From assembly GCA_020859685.1 (NCBI GenBank), contig JAJBVT010000033.1:8467-72466 (forward strand): a stretch of 64,000 nt of DNA. Direction: 5' to 3'. The position numbers and the translations under genes were made by a program. The notes under the pieces are model-generated. The model made no database searches. It was not told where the DNA came from and saw only the letters and a list, made by a program, of their open reading frames with translations. This DNA is from Rikenellaceae bacterium (lineage in GTDB: Bacteria > Bacteroidota > Bacteroidia > Bacteroidales > Rikenellaceae). Shown piece after piece: positions 53,683 through 60,848 of this stretch; the stretch's first letter is position 1, and each line of letters opens with the position of its first letter.

Positions 53683-53713
53683 CAAAGTTAAATACTTTAC
53701 CGGCAAAACAAAA
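53683..53713 (-). promoter_or_regulatory. Promoter of the minus-strand RNA at 53.6 kb
   Basis: On the minus strand TTTTG (53713-53709), an 18-nt spacer and TAACTTTG (53690-53683). A near-perfect Bacteroidetes promoter pointing away from the exonuclease gene and into the folded element. Confidence 0.7.
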
Positions 53714-53784
53714 TTCCGGCGGTGTGCGTGCCGTATCCGGAGCTTTTGCCGTTATTGTTATTATCTGTTTTATAACAAATTCAG

Positions 53785-53792
53785 TACCTTTG
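53785..53792 (+). promoter_or_regulatory. -7 box of the exonuclease gene
   Basis: TACCTTTG, a perfect TAnnTTTG box, whose last base is 5 nt before the ATG at 53797. A leaderless transcript is predicted. Confidence 0.7.
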
Positions 53793-53796
53793 CGGC

Positions 53797-54300
53797 ATGT
53801 TTAAGGACTTTGCAGCCATAGATTTCGAAACGGCGAACTCACGGCGCACCAGCGTATGCAGTGTCGGTGTGGTCGTGGTGCGCCGCGGCGAGGTCCGCGA
53901 AACGATATACCGCCTTATCCGCCCGAGGCCCAATTTTTACAGCCATTTCAATACCGCAATCCATAAGATGACCCGCAATGATACGGACGATGCACCGGGG
54001 TTCCGGGAGGTGTGGGAAGATATCCGCCACCGGTTCGACGGATTGCCGTTTATCGCGCACAACAGCCCGTTCGACGAAGGATGCCTGCGTGCCGCACACG
54101 ATGTATGGGAGATGGAGTATCCCGGTTACCGGTTCTACTGCACGGTGCGCGCCTCGCGTCGGGCCTTCCCCCACCTGCCCAACCATAAGCTGAATACTGT
54201 CGCACTACATTGCGGTTACGACTTGACCAACCACCACCATGCGCTTGCCGACGCCGAGGCATGTGCTGCGATTGCTCTGCGGATACGGGAGTTTTTTTAA
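53797..54300 (+). CDS. DEDDh 3'-5' exonuclease (DnaQ-like)
   Basis: A 167-residue exonuclease domain. Exo I is AAIDFETAN (Asp, Glu), Exo II is FIAHNSPFDEG (Asp), and Exo III is HHHALADAEA (His, Asp), the DEDDh set of the DnaQ/oligoribonuclease/RNase T superfamily. It is a stand-alone protein, much like small DnaQ-like proofreading or RNase T-type enzymes; substrate (DNA or RNA) is not certain. The transcript is probably leaderless. It is flanked on both sides by the paired small RNA modules, so a role in their turnover is an attractive but untested idea. Confidence 0.9.
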   Translation: MFKDFAAIDFETANSRRTSVCSVGVVVVRRGEVRETIYRLIRPRPNFYSHFNTAIHKMTRNDTDDAPGFREVWEDIRHRFDGLPFIAHNSPFDEGCLRAAHDVWEMEYPGYRFYCTVRASRRAFPHLPNHKLNTVALHCGYDLTNHHHALADAEACAAIALRIREFF

Positions 54301-54516
54301 TACCTAAACTGACTTTACGGCTCCAAACCTGCATTTCACACCTCTCCATTGGCTTCATGGGTACCCAGGGACCGGCATTTTTTAAGAGTATTCTTTCCGA
54401 AATTCCGGGCATTTCTTCGCTACGGGATACAATTTTCTGTTAGCTAACTATATTTACGGCGGACTTACCCGCAAAAATTACCTGGGAACGGATACCTCCT
54501 ATACGGATAAAACCCG

Positions 54517-54524
54517 TATCTTTG
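54517..54524 (+). promoter_or_regulatory. -7 box of small RNA copy B
   Basis: TATCTTTG, a perfect TAnnTTTG box; start expected near 54531. No clear -33 TTTG. Confidence 0.6.
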
Positions 54525-54530
54525 CCCCTG

Positions 54531-54676
54531 TGTATCCGCCCGGCGGTACGCAAAAACGGGGACCGGTCACCCGGCCCCCAACCTAAATAATCTAAAAGCG
54601 GTGTTTCACAACAGCGCGGGCGGAACCGGAGTATTGCCCCTCCGGTTCCTGAAAGCGGCTTTCGGGCCGCTTTTTA
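54531..54676 (+). ncRNA. Small RNA family, copy B
   Basis: About 146 nt. A CAAAAA-preceded 5' hairpin (GGGGACCGG, loop TCAC, CCGGCCCC) is followed by an A-rich strand. The 25-nt block at 54593-54617 is identical to copy A. A variable hairpin (GGAACCGGAG...CTCCGGTTCC) and the terminator AAAGCGGC, loop TTTC, GGGCCGCTTTTT follow. Outside the core block the sequence differs strongly from copy A while the stems are kept, which is the mark of a structured RNA under selection. It has its own -7 box and no adjoining gene on the same strand. Confidence 0.68.
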
Positions 54677-54993
54677 TCGTCCGGTACATTCCCGGAGCAT
54701 AAAGCCCGGAGACTTGTTATACCCACCGCTACCGGTACGCAAACCGGACGGAAGTACCACAGTCCCGAAATACCATTTCGTGAACTGTACCGATAAATTT
54801 CAATTAAGCATGAAAGACGGAAAGCGTAGCCATGCCCGCACTGCTGGGCCTACCACAGCCCCATGTCCAAAGCAAAGACGCTACGCCCGTTTACAGGAAA
54901 GCGCATGTGAACAAGTCGATAGCCGGTAAAGCATGTAATGTGGTAGTTTGACAGTGCCTGGCTATTAGATATGTACGGAAGGTCGCCCCTCCG
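54660..54993 (-). ncRNA. Minus-strand structured RNA convergent with copy B
   Basis: Starts near 54993 from a consensus promoter and runs leftward for about 300 nt into the terminator shared with copy B. Stems visible: ATAGCC/GGCTAT (54965-54960 with 54924-54919), GCGTAGC/GCTACGC (54886-54880 with 54830-54824) enclosing GCCC/GGGC, a two-part stem GTACAGT...ACTGTGGTAC (54790-54754) with inner CGAAAT/ATTTCG, and CCGGT/ACCGG (54747-54732). No long credible frame covers it. tmRNA, RNase P and 4.5S signatures are absent. The 3' end is approximate. Confidence 0.5.
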
Positions 54994-54998
54994 AAAGG

Positions 54999-55028
54999 CA
55001 AATATAGTAAATTATCCGAAAAATACAA
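54999..55028 (-). promoter_or_regulatory. Promoter of the minus-strand RNA at 54.9 kb
   Basis: On the minus strand TTG (55028-55026), a 19-nt spacer and TATATTTG (55006-54999), a full match to the Bacteroidetes consensus. No gene starts downstream on that strand, only folded noncoding sequence. Confidence 0.75.
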
Positions 55029-55355
55029 TTATCGGTCAATTATCGTAAAGGCATACGGCACCGACCGAAACGGATATAATTACCGGCCTTTGAACCATAA
55101 ACCATACAGAAATACGCTGAGAGACTGAAAGGGTTCACGAAAATGATTCCGGACGGTATACCCTGATTCCTCCGGTTTTTACTTCAAATGAATAAACTTT
55201 TTGGGTAGGTAATTTCAGAAATTATTAAATATCTTCCAGAGGTTCGTCATACGTCGGCACTCGGAAAAGGGATACGGCTCCTTAATGACTATGAACTACC
55301 GAAAGAAATTTCCAATCTTCACTCCCATCGGGCGGTATCGAAGGACGCTCCGATA

Positions 55356-56042
55356 TCAGAAATTCTGAAAGAACTTCCAGAGATTATCGTCCGTAGGGAC
55401 GGGTGCCGTCACCTCTATAAGCTCTTTGCGGACCGGGTGGATAAACGAAATTTTACGTGAATGGAGCGAGATACCGCCGCCGGGCATCGACCGTTTTGCA
55501 CCGTATTTCAGGTCGCCGCGGATAGGCGAACCTATTCGTGATAGCTGCGCACGTATCTGGTGATGGCGCCCGGTCTTGAGGTCCACCTCCAACAGATGGT
55601 AATTAGCGCTCGACCCGGCGTGACGGTAGGTCAACACCGCCTCCTTGGCCCCTGGACGCTCTTTGGAAAGGGCTCTGGACCGGTTGGTGGCCGGGTCCTT
55701 AATAATATAGTGCCGCAGTTCGCCCTCCAGCGGCTCGGGCAGTTCCTCGACCAGCGCCCAGTAAACTTTCTTAACCTCCCGCCGTTTTATCATCTCGTTC
55801 AGACGCACCAGCGCTTTACTGCTTTTCGCGAAAAGTACCGCCCCGCTCACGGGCCGGTCTATACGGTGCACTACGCCCAGAAATACCTCGCCAGGTTTCG
55901 AATCGCGTTTACGGATAAACTCCTTGATTTCGTCTTCGAGGGCTGTCGTGCCTTCGGGGTCTGTCTGTACCAGGTCGCCCACATGTTTGTTCACCACAAG
56001 CAGATGGTTGTCCTCGTACAGGATATCTTTTTTACCGAACAT
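55356..56042 (-). CDS. RluA-family pseudouridine synthase
   Basis: A 228-residue RNA pseudouridine synthase. The motif VVHRIDRPVSG holds the catalytic Asp; LLEVDLKTGRHHQIRAQLS and the C-terminal GGGISLHSRKISFIHP match the RluA/RluC/RluD family. No S4 domain precedes the catalytic domain, so it belongs to the short forms, which modify rRNA or tRNA; the exact site is unknown. The start MFGKKDILYEDNHLLVVNK is chosen as the normal family start. It follows the cytidine deaminase gene by only 4 nt, so they form one unit. Confidence 0.9.
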   Translation of the reverse strand: MFGKKDILYEDNHLLVVNKHVGDLVQTDPEGTTALEDEIKEFIRKRDSKPGEVFLGVVHRIDRPVSGAVLFAKSSKALVRLNEMIKRREVKKVYWALVEELPEPLEGELRHYIIKDPATNRSRALSKERPGAKEAVLTYRHAGSSANYHLLEVDLKTGRHHQIRAQLSRIGSPIRGDLKYGAKRSMPGGGISLHSRKISFIHPVRKELIEVTAPVPTDDNLWKFFQNF

Positions 56043-56046
56043 AAGC

Positions 56047-56508
56047 CTATAAGCGGAATGTGAACGGCAGCAATTTCTCGGCAGTATCAATCACGGTGGC
56101 GCTGTCGCGGCCTGTCATAATAACGCGAATGGGATTTCCCTGCCGGTTCTGCGAGTCGTTGATAACCTGTCGGCAGATACCGCACGGGTAGCATTCCCGC
56201 TCGTCGGGCAGGGAAGCGATGGCAAGGGCCTCTATCGGGTCGTCCTTGTAGTGGGCCTGGTGGTGGAACAACAGGCTCCTCTCGGCGCACACCCCTGCGG
56301 GGAATACCTCGCTCTCCTGATTGCTTCCGGTGATGACCCTGCCGCTGGCAAGCCTTGCCGCCGCACCTACCCGGTAGCCGGAATAGGGAGCGTAGGCTTG
56401 ACCGCACGCCTCTTTTGCCGCGTCGGCCAACTCCCTGTCGGCTTCAGGCAGTGCGGAGAGACTCTCGTACCGCTCGTAATCGAATTTATATTGTTCGTTC
56501 ATGGTCAC
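56047..56508 (-). CDS. cdd: Cytidine deaminase
   Basis: A 153-residue homotetrameric-type cytidine deaminase. The zinc site is CAERS (Cys with catalytic Glu) and PCGICRQ (two Cys), plus the N-terminal YAPYSGYRVGAA substrate loop. It converts cytidine and deoxycytidine to uridine and deoxyuridine for pyrimidine salvage. First gene of a two-gene unit with the pseudouridine synthase. Two ATGs (MTM) are in frame at the start. Confidence 0.95.
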   Translation of the reverse strand: MTMNEQYKFDYERYESLSALPEADRELADAAKEACGQAYAPYSGYRVGAAARLASGRVITGSNQESEVFPAGVCAERSLLFHHQAHYKDDPIEALAIASLPDERECYPCGICRQVINDSQNRQGNPIRVIMTGRDSATVIDTAEKLLPFTFRL

Positions 56509-56759
56509 TAATTTAGCGTATTTATCAAAACCGGTTTGTAGCGGCAGCCAATCCCGGCCGGGCGGATAGTTAGTTGACCGACCACAAAGGGTAAAGTTAA
56601 TAAAAATATCCCCCCGGGTAATTTACCGCCTGTGCTTTATCGCTTCCGGTTAACTTATGGTCCCCGGTGTCCCGGTTTCCTTTTCCAGCCGCTTCCCGGA
56701 GTCCTCACGCTCAAAGCTTGAGCAACCGGAAAGTTCCCCGTTCTACCCGCTCCAATCGA

Positions 56760-57410
56760 TTACGGTTTCACCGCCCTCAGCATATGCCGTTTGCCGGGCG
56801 CGCCCGGAAGCCGCGTCACCTCCAACCCGGCGGCCCTAAGCGCCCGTTTCACGTCCCCCTTCGCAGAGTAGGTCACCAAAGCGGCCCCGACGTTCATAGC
56901 CGCGGCAATGGCTCCGAACACATCGACGGACCATAGGTGGGGGTGCTCGCCGGGGGCGAACATATCGAAATAGACAACATCAAATTTAGCATCGAATCGG
57001 GTTTCCGCCAAATCCGCAAAAATCTTACGCAGGGTGAAAGTCTCCGAAATCACGGCTTCCCCGCCCCACTCCACGGCGTGTATCTGCCGGAAAAGGCAGT
57101 CGTCCGGGAACCCGGCCCCGTTAAGTACCGCCGGGTCGACCGGGTAAAGTTCCACCGCGGTGTACCGGACCCGTCGGCCGGTCGCGGCGGCTTCACGGGC
57201 CGTGAGCCATGCGTTAAGCCCGCTGCCGAACCCGGCTTCGAGCACGGACAACTCGTTTTTGATGCACCTGCGCAGGCCCGCCCCGATAAAAATATGTTCC
57301 GACTCGCGTACCGCTCCCGCCAGCGAATGGTACGTCTCGCCCGTCGAGGGGCTGACCAGTGTGGCAGACCCGTCGGCCGTGGAGCGTATTTCCGGTGATA
57401 TGAAATCCAT
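56760..57410 (-). CDS. mnmD: tRNA (mnm5s2U34) methyltransferase MnmD
   Basis: A 216-residue SAM methyltransferase matching the stand-alone MnmD form (methyltransferase half of MnmC): GETYHSLAGAVRESEHIFIG, SAM-binding EAGFGSGLNAWL, and VVYFDMFAPGEHPHLWS. It methylates nm5U34 to mnm5U34 on tRNAs after MnmE and MnmG have installed the side chain; mnmE is also in this window. No oxidase half is attached, so the cmnm5-to-nm5 step is missing or done by another route. Confidence 0.9.
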   Translation of the reverse strand: MDFISPEIRSTADGSATLVSPSTGETYHSLAGAVRESEHIFIGAGLRRCIKNELSVLEAGFGSGLNAWLTAREAAATGRRVRYTAVELYPVDPAVLNGAGFPDDCLFRQIHAVEWGGEAVISETFTLRKIFADLAETRFDAKFDVVYFDMFAPGEHPHLWSVDVFGAIAAAMNVGAALVTYSAKGDVKRALRAAGLEVTRLPGAPGKRHMLRAVKP

Positions 57411-57477
57411 CTGTGATATCAGGCGGAATGTAATTACGAAAAATTGAAGGGTTTTTCAATCCACTAAATAGCTTGCA

Positions 57478-57510
57478 TATTCTTCGCTTACACCCGGAAC
57501 GACATTTATA
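57478..57510. repeat. Degenerate dispersed repeat
   Basis: ATATTCTTCGCTTACACCCG then GAACGACATTTAT, a decayed copy of the GATTCTTCGC...CTCAGAATGACAT element, between rlmD and mnmD. Confidence 0.4.
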
Positions 57511-57531
57511 TTTATTATTCCAACGACCCCG

Positions 57532-58941
57532 TCACTGTTTTCTCACCAGTTTAGCCACATTCTCAACATGGTGGGTATGCGGGAACATATCCACGGGCTG
57601 GACGGCGACAATATCGTACGCAGGGGCCAGCAGCGCCAGGTCCCGCGCCTGAGTGGCCGGGTTACAACTGACGTAGACTATCCTACCGGGCGATGCCCGC
57701 AGTATGGTACGGGCCACATCCTCGTGGATACCAGCCCTCGGCGGGTCGAGTATGACTACGTCCGGCCGACCGTGGCGCCCGATAAACTCATCGTCCAGCA
57801 CATCTTTCATATCTCCGGCGTAGAATGCAGTATTGGTGATGCCGTTGATTTCGGAGTTCACCCTGGCGTCTTCTATCGCCTCGGGTACATATTCCACCCC
57901 GACGACACGGGCGCACCCGCGTGCAACGAAGTTAGCAATTGTACCCGTACCGGTATAGAGGTCGTAAACAATGTCGTCCGTCCGGAGGTCCGCAAACTCC
58001 CGCGTCACCCGGTACAGCTCGTATGCCTGCGCGGAGTTGGTCTGGTAGAAAGACTTGGGCCCTATCTTGAACCGCAGGTCCTCCATCTGTTCGAATATAT
58101 GGTCCCGGCCCCGGAAAAGGCGCACCCTTTGGTCCGCAATCGAGTCGTTCAGTTTGCCGTTAACTACGTACATCAGCGAAGTAATAGCGTGGAACGAGTC
58201 GGCTATAGCCTCGAGCAGAGGTTCGTAATTCCCGGGAGTATCGGCGGCGAACACCACTATTACCATCACCTCACCGGTGGACGAGGTGCGGATTATAACG
58301 TTGCGCATAAACCCGAGGTGCGACCGGGGGTCGTAAAACTCCAGGCCCCGGTCCGAACACTCCCGTTTCAGCCACAGCCGTATATCGTTGGAGGGTTCGG
58401 GCTGGAGCCAGCATTTACGGATATCGAGCACCTTGTCGAACATTCCGGGAATGTGGAAACCCAGCCCGCGGGCATCACCCAACTGACCGTCGGTCCGAAT
58501 CTCGTCCGTGGTAAACCACCGCTTGGACGAGAAGGTATATTCCAGTTTGTTACGGTAAAAATATTCTTCCCGTGAACCGATTGCCGGACGTGGGTCCGGA
58601 ATATCCAGCCCGCCGATGCGCCGCAATTGATCGGCCACCTGCGCGGTTTTGAATTTCAGTTGTTCGCCGTAAGGAATGTTCTGCCATTTGCAGCCGCCGC
58701 AGGTTCCGAAATGTTCGCACGGCGCATCGACTCGCATCGGTGAGGGTTGCCTGAGGGCGGTAATCTTCCCCTCCATATACCGTTTGCGCTTCTTGGTGAT
58801 ACGCACGTCAGCCACGTCGCCCGGCACCCCGTATGGCACGAACACCACCATATCCCCGTATCTTCCGAGAGCTTTTCCTTCTGCGGCGATTGCCGTTATT
58901 TCGAAACTCTCCAGCACGGGGAGCTCTTTTTTTCGGGCCAT
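57532..58941 (-). CDS. rlmD: 23S rRNA (uracil-C5)-methyltransferase (RlmD/TrmA family)
   Basis: A 469-residue class I m5U methyltransferase. It has an N-terminal TRAM domain (FEITAIAAEGKALGRYGDMV), an Fe-S cysteine set (CEHFGTCGGCKWQ), the SAM domain (DIVYDLYTGTGTIANFVA), the DPPRAG motif, and catalytic VSCNPATQARDL. It methylates a uridine in 23S rRNA (U1939 or U747 by analogy); site specificity is not certain. The start MARKKELPVLE was chosen because the -7 box (TATCTTTG) lies between it and an ATG nine codons upstream. Confidence 0.93.
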   Translation of the reverse strand: MARKKELPVLESFEITAIAAEGKALGRYGDMVVFVPYGVPGDVADVRITKKRKRYMEGKITALRQPSPMRVDAPCEHFGTCGGCKWQNIPYGEQLKFKTAQVADQLRRIGGLDIPDPRPAIGSREEYFYRNKLEYTFSSKRWFTTDEIRTDGQLGDARGLGFHIPGMFDKVLDIRKCWLQPEPSNDIRLWLKRECSDRGLEFYDPRSHLGFMRNVIIRTSSTGEVMVIVVFAADTPGNYEPLLEAIADSFHAITSLMYVVNGKLNDSIADQRVRLFRGRDHIFEQMEDLRFKIGPKSFYQTNSAQAYELYRVTREFADLRTDDIVYDLYTGTGTIANFVARGCARVVGVEYVPEAIEDARVNSEINGITNTAFYAGDMKDVLDDEFIGRHGRPDVVILDPPRAGIHEDVARTILRASPGRIVYVSCNPATQARDLALLAPAYDIVAVQPVDMFPHTHHVENVAKLVRKQ

Positions 58942-58965
58942 AATACCATCTGTCTTTAAATTATA

Positions 58966-58997
58966 CAAAGATAGTATTTCCCATCGGGCATTCCCAA
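58966..58997 (-). promoter_or_regulatory. Promoter of rlmD
   Basis: On the minus strand TTG, a 21-nt spacer and TATCTTTG (58973-58966), matching the consensus. It places the transcription start about 18 nt before the chosen ATG. Confidence 0.7.
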
Positions 58998-59287
58998 CCC
59001 GTCGGCAATTAGACCGGGTGTCCGTTTTTAAGAATTTCGGCCCCGCAACATATCCGTAATTGTAAATTACGACCCAGCAAATTTGCTATTTCCAAAAATT
59101 GTATTTAATTTAGATAAAGGGAGTCTATTAAAGATTGGCCAATTCCGGAATAGGCAAACTCCGTAGTGCGATTCTCTAAGGGGAGCAGTTTGCGAAATAA
59201 TTTACTATTTATTAATACTCCGCGGTGGCGGTGCGGTCGGACATTGCCCGAAAGCGAAGCTCTGGCGGAAGAAAAACATCCACTACT
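58998..59287. other. Intergenic region before the pirin-like gene
   Basis: About 290 bp, AT-rich to about 59220. A CGTAATTGTAAATTACG palindrome lies near 59050-59066 and could be an operator. No clear TAnnTTTG box was found for the pirin-like gene. Confidence 0.4.
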
Positions 59288-60070
59288 ATGGCAGGTATCG
59301 ATTTTGCAGTACACATAACACCGGAACTGGCTGCAGGTTTGTCCGACACGGCGCAAAGCGGAACCAAGGTGGTCCACCGTGCCCGAACGAGAGGTCACCT
59401 TAACGAGGGATGGCTCGAATCTTACCACACGTTCAACTACGGTTCGTTCAGCGACCCGGGCAGGACCAATTTCGGGATGCTGAGGGTCCTGAATGAAGAC
59501 CGGCTGGCTCCCGGTATGGGCTTCCCGCCCCATCTGGGCGAGAATATGGAAATAGTGACAATCCCGCTCGAAGGGGCGCTCGAGCACCACGACGGACTGG
59601 GTAACAACACCGTAATCCGAAAGGGTGACGTGCAGATTATGGGTACCGGCACCGGCATGCAGTATAAAGAGTATAACGCCCACCGCAACCGTTTGGCAAA
59701 GTTCCTGCAAGTGTGGGTCTATCCGGCCCGCCGGAATGCGCAGCCACGGTACACCCACGCACGGGTCGACGCGGCTCAAATGAGGAACAATCTCGCACTT
59801 GCCGTATCCCCGCAGGGCGGGGGCGCGCCGGTATGGATAGGGCAGGACGCATGGTTCAGCATGGGATGCCTGAGTAGGGACTACGAGTTCCGGTACAGGC
59901 TCCATTCCCGGCGAAACGGGGTGTACGTATACCTGATACGCGGGGAGGCGGAAGTGGGCGGAGAGAGGCTCCGGTCGCACGACGGGATAGGCCTGTGGGA
60001 TACCCGGTGTATCGACATCCGGTCGCTGTCGGAAAGCGAAATACTTTTAATTGAAGTACCCATGACCTGA
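59288..60070 (+). CDS. Pirin-like bicupin protein, degenerate metal site
   Basis: A 260-residue bicupin of the pirin/YhhW family (GHLNEGWLESYHTFNYGSF, MEIVTIPLEGALEHHDGLGN, KGDVQIMGTGTGMQYKEYN). The family usually binds Fe/Ni through His-X-His and His-X-Glu. Here the HPHDN-type motif reads HLGEN (His82 kept, Gly84 in place of the second His), and HSE reads YKE (Tyr126 in place of His, Glu128 kept). Two of four ligands are therefore lost, and quercetinase activity is doubtful. Co-transcribed with ohr (38 nt), suggesting a link to oxidative stress. A ~35-residue N-terminal extension precedes the usual start. Confidence 0.85.
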   Translation: MAGIDFAVHITPELAAGLSDTAQSGTKVVHRARTRGHLNEGWLESYHTFNYGSFSDPGRTNFGMLRVLNEDRLAPGMGFPPHLGENMEIVTIPLEGALEHHDGLGNNTVIRKGDVQIMGTGTGMQYKEYNAHRNRLAKFLQVWVYPARRNAQPRYTHARVDAAQMRNNLALAVSPQGGGAPVWIGQDAWFSMGCLSRDYEFRYRLHSRRNGVYVYLIRGEAEVGGERLRSHDGIGLWDTRCIDIRSLSESEILLIEVPMT

Positions 60071-60108
60071 CACAGGGCAGTGAGTGCTGTTCTTAAAACA
60101 ATAAGTTT

Positions 60109-60525
60109 ATGGAAATAATGTATAGGGCCGCCGCGACGGCCGAGGGAGGCCGGGAAGGACATGTAAGGTCCGAAGACGGTATAATTGATATGGACCTGCG
60201 TCCGCCCGGAAAGGATGGCGAGCGTCCGGCCACCAACCCCGAACAGTTATTCGCGGCGGGATACTCGGCTTGCTTCTGCGGGGCGGTCAACCTTGCGGCC
60301 CTGCGCAAGCACCTGCGTATCGAAGGGATAAAGGTTACCGTTTCGGTCGGTATCGGTAAGACCGATGAAGACGGTTTTATGCTCGACGTGGAGATTACGG
60401 CCCACGTACCGGGTGTGGACATGGAGACCGCACTCGGGCTCGTGGAGGATGCCGAGGGTATTTGCCCCTACTCCAAAGCCACCCGCGGCAACGTCACTAC
60501 GGTGGTGAAGACCCTTAATGACTGA
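60109..60525 (+). CDS. ohr: Organic hydroperoxide resistance protein (Ohr)
   Basis: A 138-residue OsmC/Ohr-family thiol peroxidase. Peroxidatic Cys55 lies in GYSACFCGAV and the resolving Cys near residue 117 in AEGICPYSKATRGN; the Arg in DLRPPG matches the conserved catalytic Arg region. It reduces organic hydroperoxides in the cytoplasm using lipoyl thiols. The extra Cys57 two residues after the first is unusual. Second gene after the pirin-like gene. Confidence 0.93.
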   Translation: MEIMYRAAATAEGGREGHVRSEDGIIDMDLRPPGKDGERPATNPEQLFAAGYSACFCGAVNLAALRKHLRIEGIKVTVSVGIGKTDEDGFMLDVEITAHVPGVDMETALGLVEDAEGICPYSKATRGNVTTVVKTLND

Positions 60526-60848
60526 TTGTCAGGATGCGCACCGGAAAAAGGCGGTAGCCAATCGGCTACTCCCGGCAAACCGTATGCAATTCCCGAAAAC
60601 GGAAAAGCTAATAATCTATAATTCTGAGGACGGAGGGTATTAGGCCCTTCGGTTGGATTTTTAATCGTCTCGGTAATTCTAAGCTATGTATACGGTAGAT
60701 TCTTCGGATACGCTCAGAATGACATTTTATTAATTCTGTCATCCTGAGGAGCGAAGTGACGAAGGATCTACCGCTGGTAAAAGAGAAGATAAGGTACTTT
60801 ACGTGGTCCGTTCGGAGCGGAGTTCCTGTTTTAAAAAGTCGCCTTTAT
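60526..60848. other. Intergenic region with inverted dispersed repeats
   Basis: No gene is supported. The notable content is the pair of inverted dispersed repeats at 60694-60772. The ohr and araC genes converge here, so the repeat hairpin may help to end both transcripts. Confidence 0.5.
60694..60772. repeat. Facing pair of dispersed repeats forming a long hairpin
   Basis: GGTAGATTCTTCGGATACGC then TCAGAATGACA (60694-60724) faces an inverted copy TGTCATCCTGAGGAGCGAAG...GATCTACC (60737-60772). The two pair over most of their length, with a 12-nt loop. Confidence 0.75.

Larger units (their letters stand above)
54301..55355. other. Large intergenic region holding small RNA module B
   Basis: About 1 kb with no protein gene. 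The first ~200 bp hold nothing I recognise. Then come small RNA copy B (about 54531-54676) and the convergent minus-strand RNA (about 54993-54660). From about 55030 to 55355 I see no gene, promoter or terminator; short frames there lack any family resemblance. Confidence 0.5.

Noticed and set aside
54714-54929. 71-codon plus-strand frame
   Set aside because: It overlaps the structured minus-strand RNA and has no family, start context or codon bias like its neighbours.
54660-54993. tmRNA or RNase P RNA
   Set aside because: No tRNA-like ends, no tag peptide frame ending in ALAA, and no GAGGAAAGUC or ACAGAA motifs.
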